Below the pieces are notes generated by a model. That model saw only the letters and a program-made list of their open reading frames with translations. It was not told the origin of the DNA and made no database searches. This document shows positions 53,109-61,604 of a DNA stretch of 64,000 bases, one piece after another (position 1 is the first letter of the stretch; each line of letters starts with the position of its first letter). Made by a program: the position numbers and the translations under genes. The DNA lies in NCBI GenBank assembly GCA_015067995.1, contig SVLJ01000012.1, positions 1 through 64,000 on the forward strand, given 5' to 3'. This DNA comes from Oscillospiraceae bacterium (GTDB lineage: Bacteria > Bacillota > Clostridia > Oscillospirales > Oscillospiraceae).

Positions 53109-53137
53109 AGTATACTTTATTCTCCATGGTAATTCAA
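53109..53137 (-). promoter_or_regulatory. Promoter of the unknown gene in the spoIVB insert
   Basis: On the minus strand TTGAAT and TATACT have a 17-base spacer, about 20 bases before the start codon of the preceding feature's gene, with AGGAGGG between. Confidence 0.65.
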
Positions 53138-53172
53138 CGTAAGTATCCAAAAAATCCTGTGGGTATCATCAT

Positions 53173-53276
53173 ATCACACACGTGCTGGTCAATGACCCGA
53201 CCATGGTGTATGGGATTTTTATTGAGAATATGCTGAAAGCGGCAGGAAAACGGACGGTCACCGATGGCCCGTTTTC
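53173..53276 (+). pseudogene. Duplicated 3' end of spoIVB with its hairpin
   Basis: One frame reads ITHVLVNDPTMVYGIFIENM then LKAAGKR, matching the last residues of SpoIVB (VTHVLVNDPTRGYGIFIENM). Bases 53215-53235 are identical to 52082-52102 over 21 bases. Homology begins near 53173 and continues past the point where the intact gene ends. GAAAACGG (53246-53253) and CCGTTTTC (53269-53276) then form a hairpin that may be the former terminator. Nothing upstream of ITHV is SpoIVB-like. Confidence 0.85.
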
Positions 53277-53327
53277 TTGTAATACCATACCGCTCTGTGA
53301 TATGATAAATAGAAAGGCGGTGTACAT

Positions 53328-54056
53328 ATGAATCATCCTCCCATAGATTTTGAGAGCGCAGAATTTGCTCTGCAGCAGAGTTGGGAACTCCATCGGCAGG
53401 CATTCGGCCCTATTTTGGAGCCGGCGTTTGCAGAAAACCAACAGGTGCGTATTCTTTTGATTAATGCGTTGAATCATATCAGCAGACGAGAAGTGAAGCG
53501 TGGTATGGAGCTTCTAAAGGAGATCTATCCACACTGTATATATGATGAAGATAAAGCCGCTTGGGCATTTTTTGTAGGCCTGTGCTTTGAGATGGGCGGC
53601 GCACGGAAGCAGATGCTGGAATGGTATGAAAAAGCAGGAGAGATCGGTCATCGCTTTTATCTGCCATACTTAAAACTGGCAAAGGCTGCGCATTCTGCGG
53701 CACAATTTGAAAAAGCAAAGGTGTATTATAAAACTGCCATTGAATGTTTGCTGGAAATGTCAGAAAACGAAAAGGATGAAGTTATTCTTGGCTCTGCTTA
53801 CACGAATTTGACATCCTGTTTGACTATGCTCCATCAATACCCGGAAGCAGAAAAGGCTTGGGAAATAGCGCAGCAATATCCTACCCAGCCCGGCGCAGAT
53901 GCCACAGCGGCAATCCTGTATGCGGCGATGGGCAATGCGGAGAAAACCGCCGAACATCTCAGTAACTTAAAGGAAAAATTCCCGACCTGGGTAGCGCAAA
54001 CCCAACAAATGACACAGCAAATTTTAAGTGGTACACATCCGGCGTTTCCCAAATAG
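53328..54056 (+). CDS. TPR-repeat protein
   Basis: The 242-residue soluble protein is built of helical pairs in a tetratricopeptide pattern (FEMGGARKQMLEWYEKAGEIGH, AAQFEKAKVYYKTAIECLL, QYPEAEKAWEIAQQYP). TPR arrays bind protein partners. No other domain is visible. AAAGGCGG precedes the ATG. It lies in the spoIVB-spo0A insert just after the spoIVB remnant; its partner is unknown, the gene at 52240 being one candidate. The composition is more AT-rich than the core genes. Confidence 0.7.
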   Translation: MNHPPIDFESAEFALQQSWELHRQAFGPILEPAFAENQQVRILLINALNHISRREVKRGMELLKEIYPHCIYDEDKAAWAFFVGLCFEMGGARKQMLEWYEKAGEIGHRFYLPYLKLAKAAHSAAQFEKAKVYYKTAIECLLEMSENEKDEVILGSAYTNLTSCLTMLHQYPEAEKAWEIAQQYPTQPGADATAAILYAAMGNAEKTAEHLSNLKEKFPTWVAQTQQMTQQILSGTHPAFPK

Positions 54057-54266
54057 AAGAAAAGAAATGGAACATTTCAGTCAGCATATTGTTGGAGCAA
54101 TTCAAGTTTTGCAGGCATCATCGTTGCGGAAAAATGCTGCTCTGAACCGCAAAATTTCTTTTCCGGCTTTCCTCTGTCATTCTTCTGCAGATACGGTATA
54201 ATTCTGTCAGGATACAGGAAGCTTGCTGACTGTGCGGCGATTATGAACGATGGAGGGATATCTGCT

Positions 54267-55103
54267 ATGCTCTATTTGCTGTTGGCGATTGTAAGCAGTG
54301 CCATGGTGTCCGTTATTATGCGTCTGAGCTCGGAGAAGGTGTCCGGCAACGTAGGTATGCTGGCGGTGAACTATCTCATGTGTCTGGCGATGGCGTGGGC
54401 CTATGCAGGGTGGGACGGTTTTTTGCCTTGCGGCCACGGCGCGCCTGCTGCGGTGCTCATGGGCGCGGTCAATGGATGTTTCTATCTGGCTGGCTTCCTT
54501 TTGCTGCAGACCGGTGTAAAAAAATACGGTGTGGTGCTTTCTTCTGTCTTTATGAAGCTGGGACTGCTGGTGCCCATTGTGGTATCTGTGGCGGTGTTCG
54601 GGGAAAAACCGGCGCTGCTGCAGGCGGTGGGCTTCTGCCTGGCGGTGGCAGCCATCGTGCTGATCAACTATCGCGGGGACGGAGGGGAGATGCGGTTTCG
54701 GGCGGGACTGCTCCTGCTGCTTCTGGCAGGCGGCAGCGGCGACGCTATGTCCAAGGTATTTGAAGAAGTGGGCGACGCTGCTCTTTCGGAGCAGTTTTTG
54801 CTGTATACCTTTGCGGCGGCTCTGGTTTTGTGTGCTGTCCTGATGCTTCGGCGTGGACAGCGGCCGGGAAAGTGGGAGGTGCTGTTTGGCCTTCTGATCG
54901 GCATCCCCAATTACTTTTCTGCCCGATTTTTGCTGCGCTCGCTGGAGACACTGCCGGCAGTCATTGCCTATCCCACCTTCAGCGTGGGTACCATTCTGGT
55001 GATTACCATCACAGGCCTGTGGCTGTTCCGGGAACGTCTGAGCAGACGGCAGTGGTTGGCGGTCGCCATCATTCTGCTGGCGTTGGTGCTGCTGAATATC
55101 TGA
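54267..55103 (+). CDS. EamA/DMT family transporter
   Basis: The 278-residue membrane protein has ten predicted spans in two EamA repeats (VSSAMVSVIMRLSSEKVSGN near the start and NYFSARFLLRSLETLPAVIAY in the second half). GGAGGG 10 bases upstream supports ATG 54267 over 54243. The substrate is unknown. It ends before a terminator shared with the convergent DUF2804 gene. Confidence 0.78.
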   Translation: MLYLLLAIVSSAMVSVIMRLSSEKVSGNVGMLAVNYLMCLAMAWAYAGWDGFLPCGHGAPAAVLMGAVNGCFYLAGFLLLQTGVKKYGVVLSSVFMKLGLLVPIVVSVAVFGEKPALLQAVGFCLAVAAIVLINYRGDGGEMRFRAGLLLLLLAGGSGDAMSKVFEEVGDAALSEQFLLYTFAAALVLCAVLMLRRGQRPGKWEVLFGLLIGIPNYFSARFLLRSLETLPAVIAYPTFSVGTILVITITGLWLFRERLSRRQWLAVAIILLALVLLNI

Positions 55104-55110
55104 CACGATG

Positions 55111-55145
55111 AAAAAACGACCTCCTCTGAAAAACAGAGGAGGTCG
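55111..55145 (-). terminator. Intrinsic terminator of the DUF2804 gene
   Basis: CGACCTCCTCTG and CAGAGGAGGTCG pair around five bases and are followed on the minus strand by six T residues. Confidence 0.88.
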
Positions 55146-55155
55146 CAGCATATAC

Positions 55156-56178
55156 TTAATACTTGTTATGTACTTTTTCCGCAAAGCACATGAGATCTTT
55201 GATTTCCAGCACATGGCCGTCATCCAGAACCGCTTTGCCGCTCATGCGCCCGAAGACCTGATGCTGCTTGGAGCAGAGAATCTTGAAATCCAGGTTGGCA
55301 GCCCGATCCAGAACGGGTATGAAGTCCATCTCAAACCGCCCGTCGGAGGAGGAGAATGTCCAGGGTTTGCAGTAGTCATCTGCCGGGATGTGGAAGGTGA
55401 CATCATCCAGCTTGTGGGCCTTGCCACCGTAGAACAGGATGTTTTCTGTAGCTGCGCTGGTGTTGCCGAAGCCATAGCCGATGTTGAAGCCAAAAGGCTT
55501 ACCGTTGACAATGCCGTTGCCGCTGCCCCAGTACCAGGTGTTGTCGTAGGTCCAGACGCCCCGTCCCCAGTCCAGCGTGCCGAAATCCGTGGAGGGATTG
55601 AATTCATAGCGGGCACCGTCATATTCCATCCAGCCGGAGGCCCGCATGCAGTTGATCTTCTGGTTGTAGTAGAAGGCATGCTTCTTATCCCACGGCGTAG
55701 CGATGACCATGGAGTCCATGGGCGGCTGTTCCAGCGTGATGTCGCAGCAGAAGGGTTTGCCCTTCCAGAAGTTTTCGTACCGGCACAGGATCCGGCGCTG
55801 GCGCTCAGACTTCAGGAATTGCATCTGCAGCCTCTTGTTCTCGTAAAGAACATGCCCCTCAGAGGAGGACTCCGGCAGATTCAGCTTTCCCATGGGCAGT
55901 ATGTTGAGTATGGTTTCCGTATGTTCCCAGGGTTCACCGTCAAAGGACAGGAGGGATACGGACTGCAAGCCGATATAACCGTCATCGGAGATGGTGAAGG
56001 CTCCGGCAAATTTGTTGCTGAGAACAAGATAGTAGTCCCATTCCTTGATACGGAACGCAGGTGCTTTGATCATGCTCCGGTGATACTGCCAGACCTGCTG
56101 CCTGGCCCAACCGGGCTCCCTGATCTCGCCGTGTTCATCCAACAGAAGCTGAGGAGTAGTCACTTCATGGTTGCGCAT
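55156..56178 (-). CDS. DUF2804 domain protein
   Basis: The 340-residue protein matches the DUF2804 family: WDYYLVLSNKFAGAFTISDDGY near 47, DWGRGVWTYDNTWYWGSGNG near 205 and NIGYGFGNTSAATEN. No signal peptide is visible. The fold is proposed to resemble lipocalin-like or carbohydrate-related beta structures, but the reaction is unknown. It is divergent from small membrane genes at 56344 onward. Confidence 0.85.
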   Translation of the reverse strand: MRNHEVTTPQLLLDEHGEIREPGWARQQVWQYHRSMIKAPAFRIKEWDYYLVLSNKFAGAFTISDDGYIGLQSVSLLSFDGEPWEHTETILNILPMGKLNLPESSSEGHVLYENKRLQMQFLKSERQRRILCRYENFWKGKPFCCDITLEQPPMDSMVIATPWDKKHAFYYNQKINCMRASGWMEYDGARYEFNPSTDFGTLDWGRGVWTYDNTWYWGSGNGIVNGKPFGFNIGYGFGNTSAATENILFYGGKAHKLDDVTFHIPADDYCKPWTFSSSDGRFEMDFIPVLDRAANLDFKILCSKQHQVFGRMSGKAVLDDGHVLEIKDLMCFAEKVHNKY

Positions 56179-56343
56179 GTCGGTTTACCTCCGAATCGGT
56201 TGAGTGGGATATTTTTTTTATTTTACCACATTCGACAGCACATGAAAAGTGTGAAACCCTCTTTTCAGCCGCTGAAAACTGTGTTAAAATCGTTTGCATA
56301 ATAAAAGAGCAAAAACTTTTAAGGTTGCAGAAGGAAGTGCGCT

Positions 56344-56634
56344 ATGAGTAAGAAGACCGGCGGCAAGAAATGGAACTATAAGCAGTGGACGATTCTGACC
56401 CGAACCATGTGTCTGGCGGGCGGTGCGCTGCTGTTGGGACGGATGTTCACCGGATATACCGGCTTTGTGCTTCCGGGTGTACTGCTGCTGTTTCCCGGCA
56501 TGGTGATTGCGGCCTTTACGCTGAATTGTCCCCACTGTGGAAAGCTGATCGGCGATCTGCTTACCCATAATTCCACGAAGTGTCCCCACTGCAATAAGCC
56601 GTTGGAGCCTCTGTTTTCCAAAAAGGACAAGTGA
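56344..56634 (+). CDS. Small membrane protein with zinc ribbon
   Basis: The 96-residue protein has two membrane segments (about 17-35 and 40-58), then CPHCGK (62-67) and CPHCNK (81-86), a paired CxxC zinc ribbon. Function not known. It sits in the spoIVB-spo0A interval with two other small membrane genes in the same direction. Confidence 0.65.
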   Translation: MSKKTGGKKWNYKQWTILTRTMCLAGGALLLGRMFTGYTGFVLPGVLLLFPGMVIAAFTLNCPHCGKLIGDLLTHNSTKCPHCNKPLEPLFSKKDK

Positions 56635-56791
56635 TATTACTGCGCTGATGCCTGCCTGCCGGTCCTGTGACCGGCAGCTTTCTTTTCGACGGCGGTGCAG
56701 GGTGGTTGCGAACGCTGTGTGTATATGATACAATCAATCCGATATAGATTGAACGCGCAGCCTGATCTGCCGGGAGGAAAGGAATTTGTCT

Positions 56792-57049
56792 ATGAAGAGA
56801 ATGACTATGCGGAAAAAGAGATACATCATCATAGCAGCAACGGTGGTGATAGCCGCCGTGGGCTGGTGGTTTCTGGAAACGATCGGAGACAAATGGGCAC
56901 TGGCCGTGGCTGTTGTCGGCACCATGGTGGAATGGCAGCTGATCCGCTGCCCAATGTGCGGCCGCCATCTGGGGTGGCTGGATAAGGAGATTTGTGCCTC
57001 CTGTGCTGCAGCCATTGCGGAGAATGAGGAACGAGAAAGGCGCAGATAA
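56792..57049 (+). CDS. Small membrane protein with cysteine pairs
   Basis: The 85-residue product has one or two membrane spans (about 8-26 and 32-48) and two CxxC-type pairs (CPMCGRHL, CASC). It resembles the preceding small gene in layout, so both may be membrane-anchored zinc ribbon proteins. AAAGGAA precedes ATG 56792. Function not known. Confidence 0.6.
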   Translation: MKRMTMRKKRYIIIAATVVIAAVGWWFLETIGDKWALAVAVVGTMVEWQLIRCPMCGRHLGWLDKEICASCAAAIAENEERERRR

Positions 57050-57149
57050 GCCGTATTCTGCATGTGTCTCTGGGTCTGCTCCGGAAGATCCTTTCTTTGA
57101 ATGTGCGCCGGAAACGGCGTGGATCGATTATGAGTGAGGTGTGTAAAGG

Positions 57150-57392
57150 ATGGGTTTTCTCTTTGCGGCGTTGCCATGGGTGATGTTTGGCCTGGCACTA
57201 TCCATTTATTTTTCGAAAGTGGGTGCAAAAAAGGCCGGTGACGGCAAGGGCGATGTGGGACGGTTGAATTTCGGCTTCTGTGTGGGATTGATTTCCGGCG
57301 CGTTGGTGAGTTTTCTGGGGCTGGTGCCGTTGGGCATGGGCCTTGGTTTGGGTGCGCTGCTGGGTGTGCTGCTGGGCTCTGCGGGTGGCTGA
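57150..57392 (+). CDS. Small Gly/Leu-rich membrane protein
   Basis: The 80-residue protein has two hydrophobic stretches (about 3-22 and 43-79) with many glycines, including LGLVPLGMGLGLGALLGVLL, and a charged loop between them. No family recognised. GAGGTG precedes the ATG. Function not known. Confidence 0.5.
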   Translation: MGFLFAALPWVMFGLALSIYFSKVGAKKAGDGKGDVGRLNFGFCVGLISGALVSFLGLVPLGMGLGLGALLGVLLGSAGG

Positions 57393-57429
57393 TACAACAC
57401 TTTCGCACAGTAAAAAGTCAAGCGAATTT

Positions 57430-57436
57430 TGTCGAA
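57430..57436. promoter_or_regulatory. Spo0A box upstream of spo0A
   Basis: TGTCGAA matches the Spo0A-P consensus exactly, within TTTTGTCGAA, about 150 bases before the spo0A start. It fits the autoregulation known for this gene. Confidence 0.6.
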
Positions 57437-57586
57437 CGGTTGTGGGAGAAATTTCCACGCCTGCGGTTGAAAAATGTGTCCGATTATGATAGTTTATTGC
57501 TAACGAGATTTGAAGCTTCAAGAATCCGTCACAAGAGAGAAAAGGAGAGCGTCCAATAAATCTGAATTGTGAAGGAACAGTATAAC

Positions 57587-58348
57587 ATGGAGAAGGATAT
57601 CAGGAGCCGCGTTCTGCTGGCAGATGCCAATGAGGAGTTTCGCAGACTTTTGCAGAAAGCGATTGAGAATACGGGGGAGTTCACGGTGGTGGGCTCCGTA
57701 GGCGACGGCATGGAGGCTCTGCGCCTCGTTGAGGAGCAGGAGCCGGATCTGGTGCTGGCAGATGTGGTGCTGCCGGGGCTGGATGGCTTTGGCTTGATCC
57801 GCCGCACCTCCAAGAATAAGAAGGCGCAATTCATTGTGATTTCTGCCTTTTGCAGTGATCGCACCGCGGAAGAAGCCATGCGGCTTGGCGCAGCCTATTT
57901 CATTCCCAAGCCCTGTGAAACGGAATCCCTGCTGGAACGGATGCGGGAGCTTCGACAGGGTACAGAGCAGGCTGAGCATCCGGCAGAGCTGAAGAACATG
58001 GTTACCTCTATCATCCATGAGATCGGCGTACCGGCGCACATTAAGGGCTATCAGTATCTGCGGGAAGCCATTATGATTGCTGTGGATGACATGGATGTGA
58101 TCAATGCGGTCACCAAGGTTTTGTATCCTGAGGTGGCACGCCGGTTTTCCACAACACCCAGCCGTGTGGAGCGTGCTATCCGCCACGCCATCGAGGTGGC
58201 ATGGGATCGGGGCGATCTGGAGACGCTTCAGCGGTTCTTCGGGTACACGGTCAGCAACACTAAAGGCAAGCCCACCAACAGCGAGTTCATCGCCATGATC
58301 GCGGACAGGTTGGTGCTGGAGCGCCGCCGCCGGACGCGAGTTGTGTAA
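57587..58348 (+). CDS. spo0A: Sporulation master regulator Spo0A
   Basis: The 253-residue response regulator decides entry into sporulation. The receiver domain (1-120) has the phosphorylated aspartate D59 in [11 protein letters not shown] and the lysine in FIPKPC. The C-terminal DNA-binding domain (about 145-253) has [41 protein letters not shown] and [20 protein letters not shown], diagnostic for Spo0A. AAGGA precedes ATG 57587. spoIVB should be its neighbour; here it is displaced by about 5.5 kb. Confidence 0.97.
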   Translation: MEKDIRSRVLLADANEEFRRLLQKAIENTGEFTVVGSVGDGMEALRLVEEQEPDLVLADVVLPGLDGFGLIRRTSKNKKAQFIVISAFCSDRTAEEAMRLGAAYFIPKPCETESLLERMRELRQGTEQAEHPAELKNMVTSIIHEIGVPAHIKGYQYLREAIMIAVDDMDVINAVTKVLYPEVARRFSTTPSRVERAIRHAIEVAWDRGDLETLQRFFGYTVSNTKGKPTNSEFIAMIADRLVLERRRRTRVV

Positions 58349-58369
58349 GCAAACAGGTGCAGAGTTGTA

Positions 58370-58396
58370 AACGGAGGGAGAAACCCTCCGTTTTTT
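58370..58396 (+). terminator. Intrinsic terminator after spo0A
   Basis: ACGGAGGG and CCCTCCGT pair around AGAAA with a T run. Confidence 0.88.
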
Positions 58397-58493
58397 CTGC
58401 CGTTTTCCAAAGAATTATGAAGAATCCTTGCGTTTGCAGCGTTGGATATGATACACTGCCTTTGATCATTCAAAACAACAGAGGTATGAAAGT

Positions 58494-58751
58494 ATGACGT
58501 ATGAATTTTCTCCCCGGGGTGTATGTTCCCGGAAAATGTGTGTAGAGCTGGATGAGCAGGGAGTGATTCGTTCTTTGCTGGTGGAAGGCGGCTGCAGCGG
58601 CAATCTGCAGGGAATTTCCGCATTGGTGAAGGGCATGAGCGCTGCGGAGGCAGTGGAACGGCTCAAGGGTATCCGCTGCGGATTTAAGAATACCTCCTGC
58701 CCGGATCAGCTGGCGCAGGGACTGGAGCAGATTCTGCAGCAGAAAAACTGA
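58494..58751 (+). CDS. TSCPD domain protein
   Basis: The 85-residue protein contains the domain name motif TSCPDQL near its C-terminus, with VEGGCSGNLQGISAL near 30, matching the short TIGR03905-type TSCPD family. The domain is otherwise found at the end of some ribonucleotide reductases. Its own function is unknown. It is monocistronic, ending at a terminator. Confidence 0.82.
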   Translation: MTYEFSPRGVCSRKMCVELDEQGVIRSLLVEGGCSGNLQGISALVKGMSAAEAVERLKGIRCGFKNTSCPDQLAQGLEQILQQKN

Positions 58752-58765
58752 ATCGCCAAAAAACG

Positions 58766-58792
58766 AAAGGCTGCCGATTCCCGGCAGCCTTT
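58766..58792 (+). terminator. Intrinsic terminator
   Basis: AAAGGCTGCC and GGCAGCCTTT pair around 6 or 7 bases, between TSCPD and cwlJ. Confidence 0.8.
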
Positions 58793-58852
58793 ATCGTTGT
58801 CACGCTGCTTAGCGGCTGCATATTATGGAACAGCGACAGGAGTGTGAACGAT

Positions 58853-59293
58853 ATGGCTTATTCGGATCGGGAACTGCTGGCGCGTCTGATCGAGTGTGAG
58901 GCGGGAGGAGAGGGCGACACCGGGATGCGTGCTGTCGCCAGCGTGGTGATGAACCGGGTCAATGCCGTTGGCGGTGAGTATGCCCGGGTGGGGCAGGGGA
59001 GCATTCGGAGGATTATTATGCAGCCGGGGCAGTTTGTCTGCGCCAGTGAAACGGAGAACGGCGTATACAATCCTCAGAATATCTACAACATGCGTCCGAC
59101 GGATATTCACTATGATATTGCGGATTGGGCCATTGCGGGAAACCGGCTGCGGGACGTGGCGGACTCTCTGTGGTTTTACAATCCCTTCTCGGCAAATTGC
59201 CGCCCCAACTTTCCGTCCAACGTCGGTTATCTCCAGACGCGGATCGGCGACCATTGCTTTTATAATCCTACAGATGCGTATTACAAAACTTGA
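58853..59293 (+). CDS. cwlJ: Spore cortex-lytic hydrolase CwlJ-like
   Basis: The 146-residue protein is a bare SleB-type hydrolase domain without a signal peptide, exactly the layout and size of CwlJ, which is deposited in the spore coat and degrades cortex in germination. RLIECEAGGEGDTGMRAVASVV holds the catalytic glutamate, and the later FYNPFSANCRPNFPSN and GDHCFYNPTDAYY segments are typical. The next gene is GerQ-like, the coat protein required for CwlJ in Bacillus. AGGAG lies before ATG 58853. Confidence 0.88.
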   Translation: MAYSDRELLARLIECEAGGEGDTGMRAVASVVMNRVNAVGGEYARVGQGSIRRIIMQPGQFVCASETENGVYNPQNIYNMRPTDIHYDIADWAIAGNRLRDVADSLWFYNPFSANCRPNFPSNVGYLQTRIGDHCFYNPTDAYYKT

Positions 59294-59305
59294 TGAGGTG
59301 AGTGG

Positions 59306-59974
59306 ATGTATCAATCTGTGAACGGTATGGGCGGGAGAACGCCATGGGAAAGAAATATGGCATCGGGTACGGATGGCCGCAGCTGGGATGGCGGCGGGGC
59401 CCGGACTCAGCAGACCATGGATATGTCTGACCGGCCCGGCGGCCGAAACAACGGACAGAGCGCCAGCGAGATATTCGGCGAAATGCCCGGCAGTATGTCC
59501 GGCAACATGAACGGCAGTATGAACGGTAATATGTCCGGCGGCATGGCTGCCAACACACCCTGGGATATGTCGGGCGGCATGCCGGCGAACGCAATGAATT
59601 CCCGGGCACATATTTCCACACCGGAGGAGACAGCTATGCAGCAGCTGGATCTGAGCATCGGGCTGCCGCAGGATGCCATTGAAAATCCCACCAGCCTGCT
59701 GGAGGCGCGGCTTGGCTCCCTGCGTGCGCTGCTGTCCAAACTGGTGGGTCATTATGTGATTGTCACCTTCCTGATCGGGACGCAGAACTCTATTTCCTGG
59801 GAAGGCTTCCTGTATAATGTGGGGAACGACTACATTGTGATTTTCCAGCCGGACAACGGTCGGTATGTCACAGGAGATATGTTCTCCCTGAAATTCGTGG
59901 AATTCTACGAGGAGAAGGGTGTGATCCCGGCCTGCATCGGCAGCCGTCGGCGGGATGCGCAGAACATGTGGTGA
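59306..59974 (+). CDS. gerQ: GerQ-like spore coat protein
   Basis: The 222-residue protein has a low-complexity N-terminal half rich in Met, Gly, Asn and Ser (MSGNMNGSMNGNMSGGM) and a conserved C-terminal domain (about 135-205; HYVIVTFLIGTQNSISWEGF, NDYIVIFQPDNGRYV). This matches GerQ, whose glutamines and lysines are cross-linked in the coat and which anchors CwlJ. The preceding gene is cwlJ-like, with a 12-base gap, so both are cotranscribed. The repeats are Met-based, unlike the Gln-rich ones of Bacillus GerQ. Confidence 0.78.
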   Translation: MYQSVNGMGGRTPWERNMASGTDGRSWDGGGARTQQTMDMSDRPGGRNNGQSASEIFGEMPGSMSGNMNGSMNGNMSGGMAANTPWDMSGGMPANAMNSRAHISTPEETAMQQLDLSIGLPQDAIENPTSLLEARLGSLRALLSKLVGHYVIVTFLIGTQNSISWEGFLYNVGNDYIVIFQPDNGRYVTGDMFSLKFVEFYEEKGVIPACIGSRRRDAQNMW

Positions 59975-60079
59975 TCCGGCGGCAGTCTTGGAGTCCCCAC
60001 AAGGTGCATTGCCGCGCAGCGGCAAGAGAAGGCAGCCTGGGCTGTCACGGCTCAAATCACCCGCCCGCAGACAAAATTT

Positions 60080-60122
60080 CACGGAGGCGCTGCATTTTGC
60101 AACGCCTCCGTGTCGTTATTTT
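60080..60122. terminator. Bidirectional intrinsic terminator
   Basis: CACGGAGGCG (60080-60089) and CGCCTCCGTG (60103-60112) pair around 13 bases. A T-rich tail follows on the plus strand, and it also serves the convergent carboxypeptidase gene. Confidence 0.8.
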
Positions 60123-61483
60123 CTGCGCCCGCGGTAGTTGCTGCGTCCGCGCACGCTTTTTCCGTAGCGGTAACGCCTCCGGCCGACGGTCATTTTCCAC
60201 AGGAAGACCAGCAGGATAAGCACCGCTGCGGCGATGATGGCGAGCTTGATCTCTGTACGGGTAAAGAAGGTTTGCACATCCCGTTCAATGATTTGTGTTT
60301 CCGATGCCGCCACGCTGTTGAGGGCTACCAGGGGAACCACGGCGTAGACGTCATCGCCGTAGGACAGCTCCACCTCTGCCAGCTGCTGTCCGACCGTCAC
60401 CGGCGCTTCCACAGATTTCGAGGGGAAGCGAATGGTGCGGGTCAGATCCTCCGGAGAGAGGACAACCGGCATCAAAACGACGATCTCCTTGTCAGAGTGC
60501 AGCGTCACTGCATCGGAGTCGGACATGGTTACCGGCATGGAGGCCAGCATGTCGTTTGGCGTGAGAATGGTCTGGTAGGAGAAGCTGGCAAAGCCCCATT
60601 TCAACAGGCGGGTGGCCTCTGAGAAGCTCTGTACCTGTGTCTTGCCGTCCGGCAGTGTCACCTTCTGGGCACCCAGAATCACGCAGAGCAGATCCAGCTC
60701 ATCCTTGGCGGCGCTGGTCACAAGGCAGAAACCGGCCTGTGTAGAAGAACTGTCCTTGATGCCGTGGGCGTCACGGTAGATATATCCCAGTGCGCGCCAG
60801 TTGGACAGCAGGTAATTGGTGGTGCGGTAATGCCGTTCCTTAGTGGTGGTATTGGTAGGGGGAATGATCAGATCGGCGCTGTCACAAATAGGCAGGAACG
60901 CCTCGTGCTTCAGCGCTTCTTCTGTGATCAGATACATGTCCTGCGCGGAGGTGTACATGTTGTCATGGTGCTCACCGGTAACATTGGTGAAGTTGGTGTT
61001 GGTGCAGCCCAGCTCACGGGCGCGGTCATTCATCCGAAGAACAAAGTTATCCACGGTGCCGGCAACGGCTTCCGCCAGCACGTTGCTGGCGTCGTTGGCG
61101 GATACCACCAGCATACAGGCCAGCAGATCGCGCACAGACATTTCCTCACCCGGATCGAGACCGGCGGTGAGGCCTACGGTGGCAGCCAGGGCTGTGGGAC
61201 TGGCCGTAAGCTTCTGGTCCAGAGCCAGCTTTCCTTCCTCCACAGCTTCCAGAACCAGCAGTGCTGTCATGATTTTTACCAGACTGGAGGGGTAGAGCTG
61301 GGTGTCAGGATTCAGAGAATAGAGGATCTTGCCGGAGGTGCGCTCCACCAGCAGGGCAGCCTTTGCCTGCACGGCGGGGTCCTCCAGCTTCTTGTCCGCC
61401 TCTGCTGCCAGTGCCGGGGCAGTCAGTATCAGCGCGCACAGCAGCGCGGCAAAAAAAGAAGAGAAAAAACGGCGGGTTTTCAT
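60116..61483 (-). CDS. DacF-like D-alanyl-D-alanine carboxypeptidase, KTG box altered
   Basis: The 455-residue secreted penicillin-binding protein has a signal peptide (about 1-27), the S11 peptidase domain with S67-L-V-K70 and S128-A-N130, and a C-terminal beta domain. It ends in a membrane span plus basic tail (KLAIIAAAVLILLVFLWK). The third box, normally KTG, reads K243-D-S245 in HGIKDSSSTQAGFCL. DacF-like enzymes trim pentapeptides in the spore or cell wall. The altered box could change acyl-enzyme kinetics or substrate; activity is uncertain. ATG 61483 is chosen over a TTG at 61498. Confidence 0.85.
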   Translation of the reverse strand: MKTRRFFSSFFAALLCALILTAPALAAEADKKLEDPAVQAKAALLVERTSGKILYSLNPDTQLYPSSLVKIMTALLVLEAVEEGKLALDQKLTASPTALAATVGLTAGLDPGEEMSVRDLLACMLVVSANDASNVLAEAVAGTVDNFVLRMNDRARELGCTNTNFTNVTGEHHDNMYTSAQDMYLITEEALKHEAFLPICDSADLIIPPTNTTTKERHYRTTNYLLSNWRALGYIYRDAHGIKDSSSTQAGFCLVTSAAKDELDLLCVILGAQKVTLPDGKTQVQSFSEATRLLKWGFASFSYQTILTPNDMLASMPVTMSDSDAVTLHSDKEIVVLMPVVLSPEDLTRTIRFPSKSVEAPVTVGQQLAEVELSYGDDVYAVVPLVALNSVAASETQIIERDVQTFFTRTEIKLAIIAAAVLILLVFLWKMTVGRRRYRYGKSVRGRSNYRGRRK

Positions 61484-61604
61484 ATCAATCTCTCTCAATC
61501 TATGTTATACTCTTCATAACTATATGTATTTTCCCGGTTTTGGAGAACCAAACGGGGCTACATAGTCAGTATATCAGAGAAAATGCGGGAGTTCAACTGC
61601 TTAC

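Noticed and set aside
59460-59620. Met/Asn/Gly repeats as a possible CRISPR or DNA satellite
   Set aside because: The repeats are short, imperfect and in frame in the GerQ-like coat protein; they are protein low complexity.
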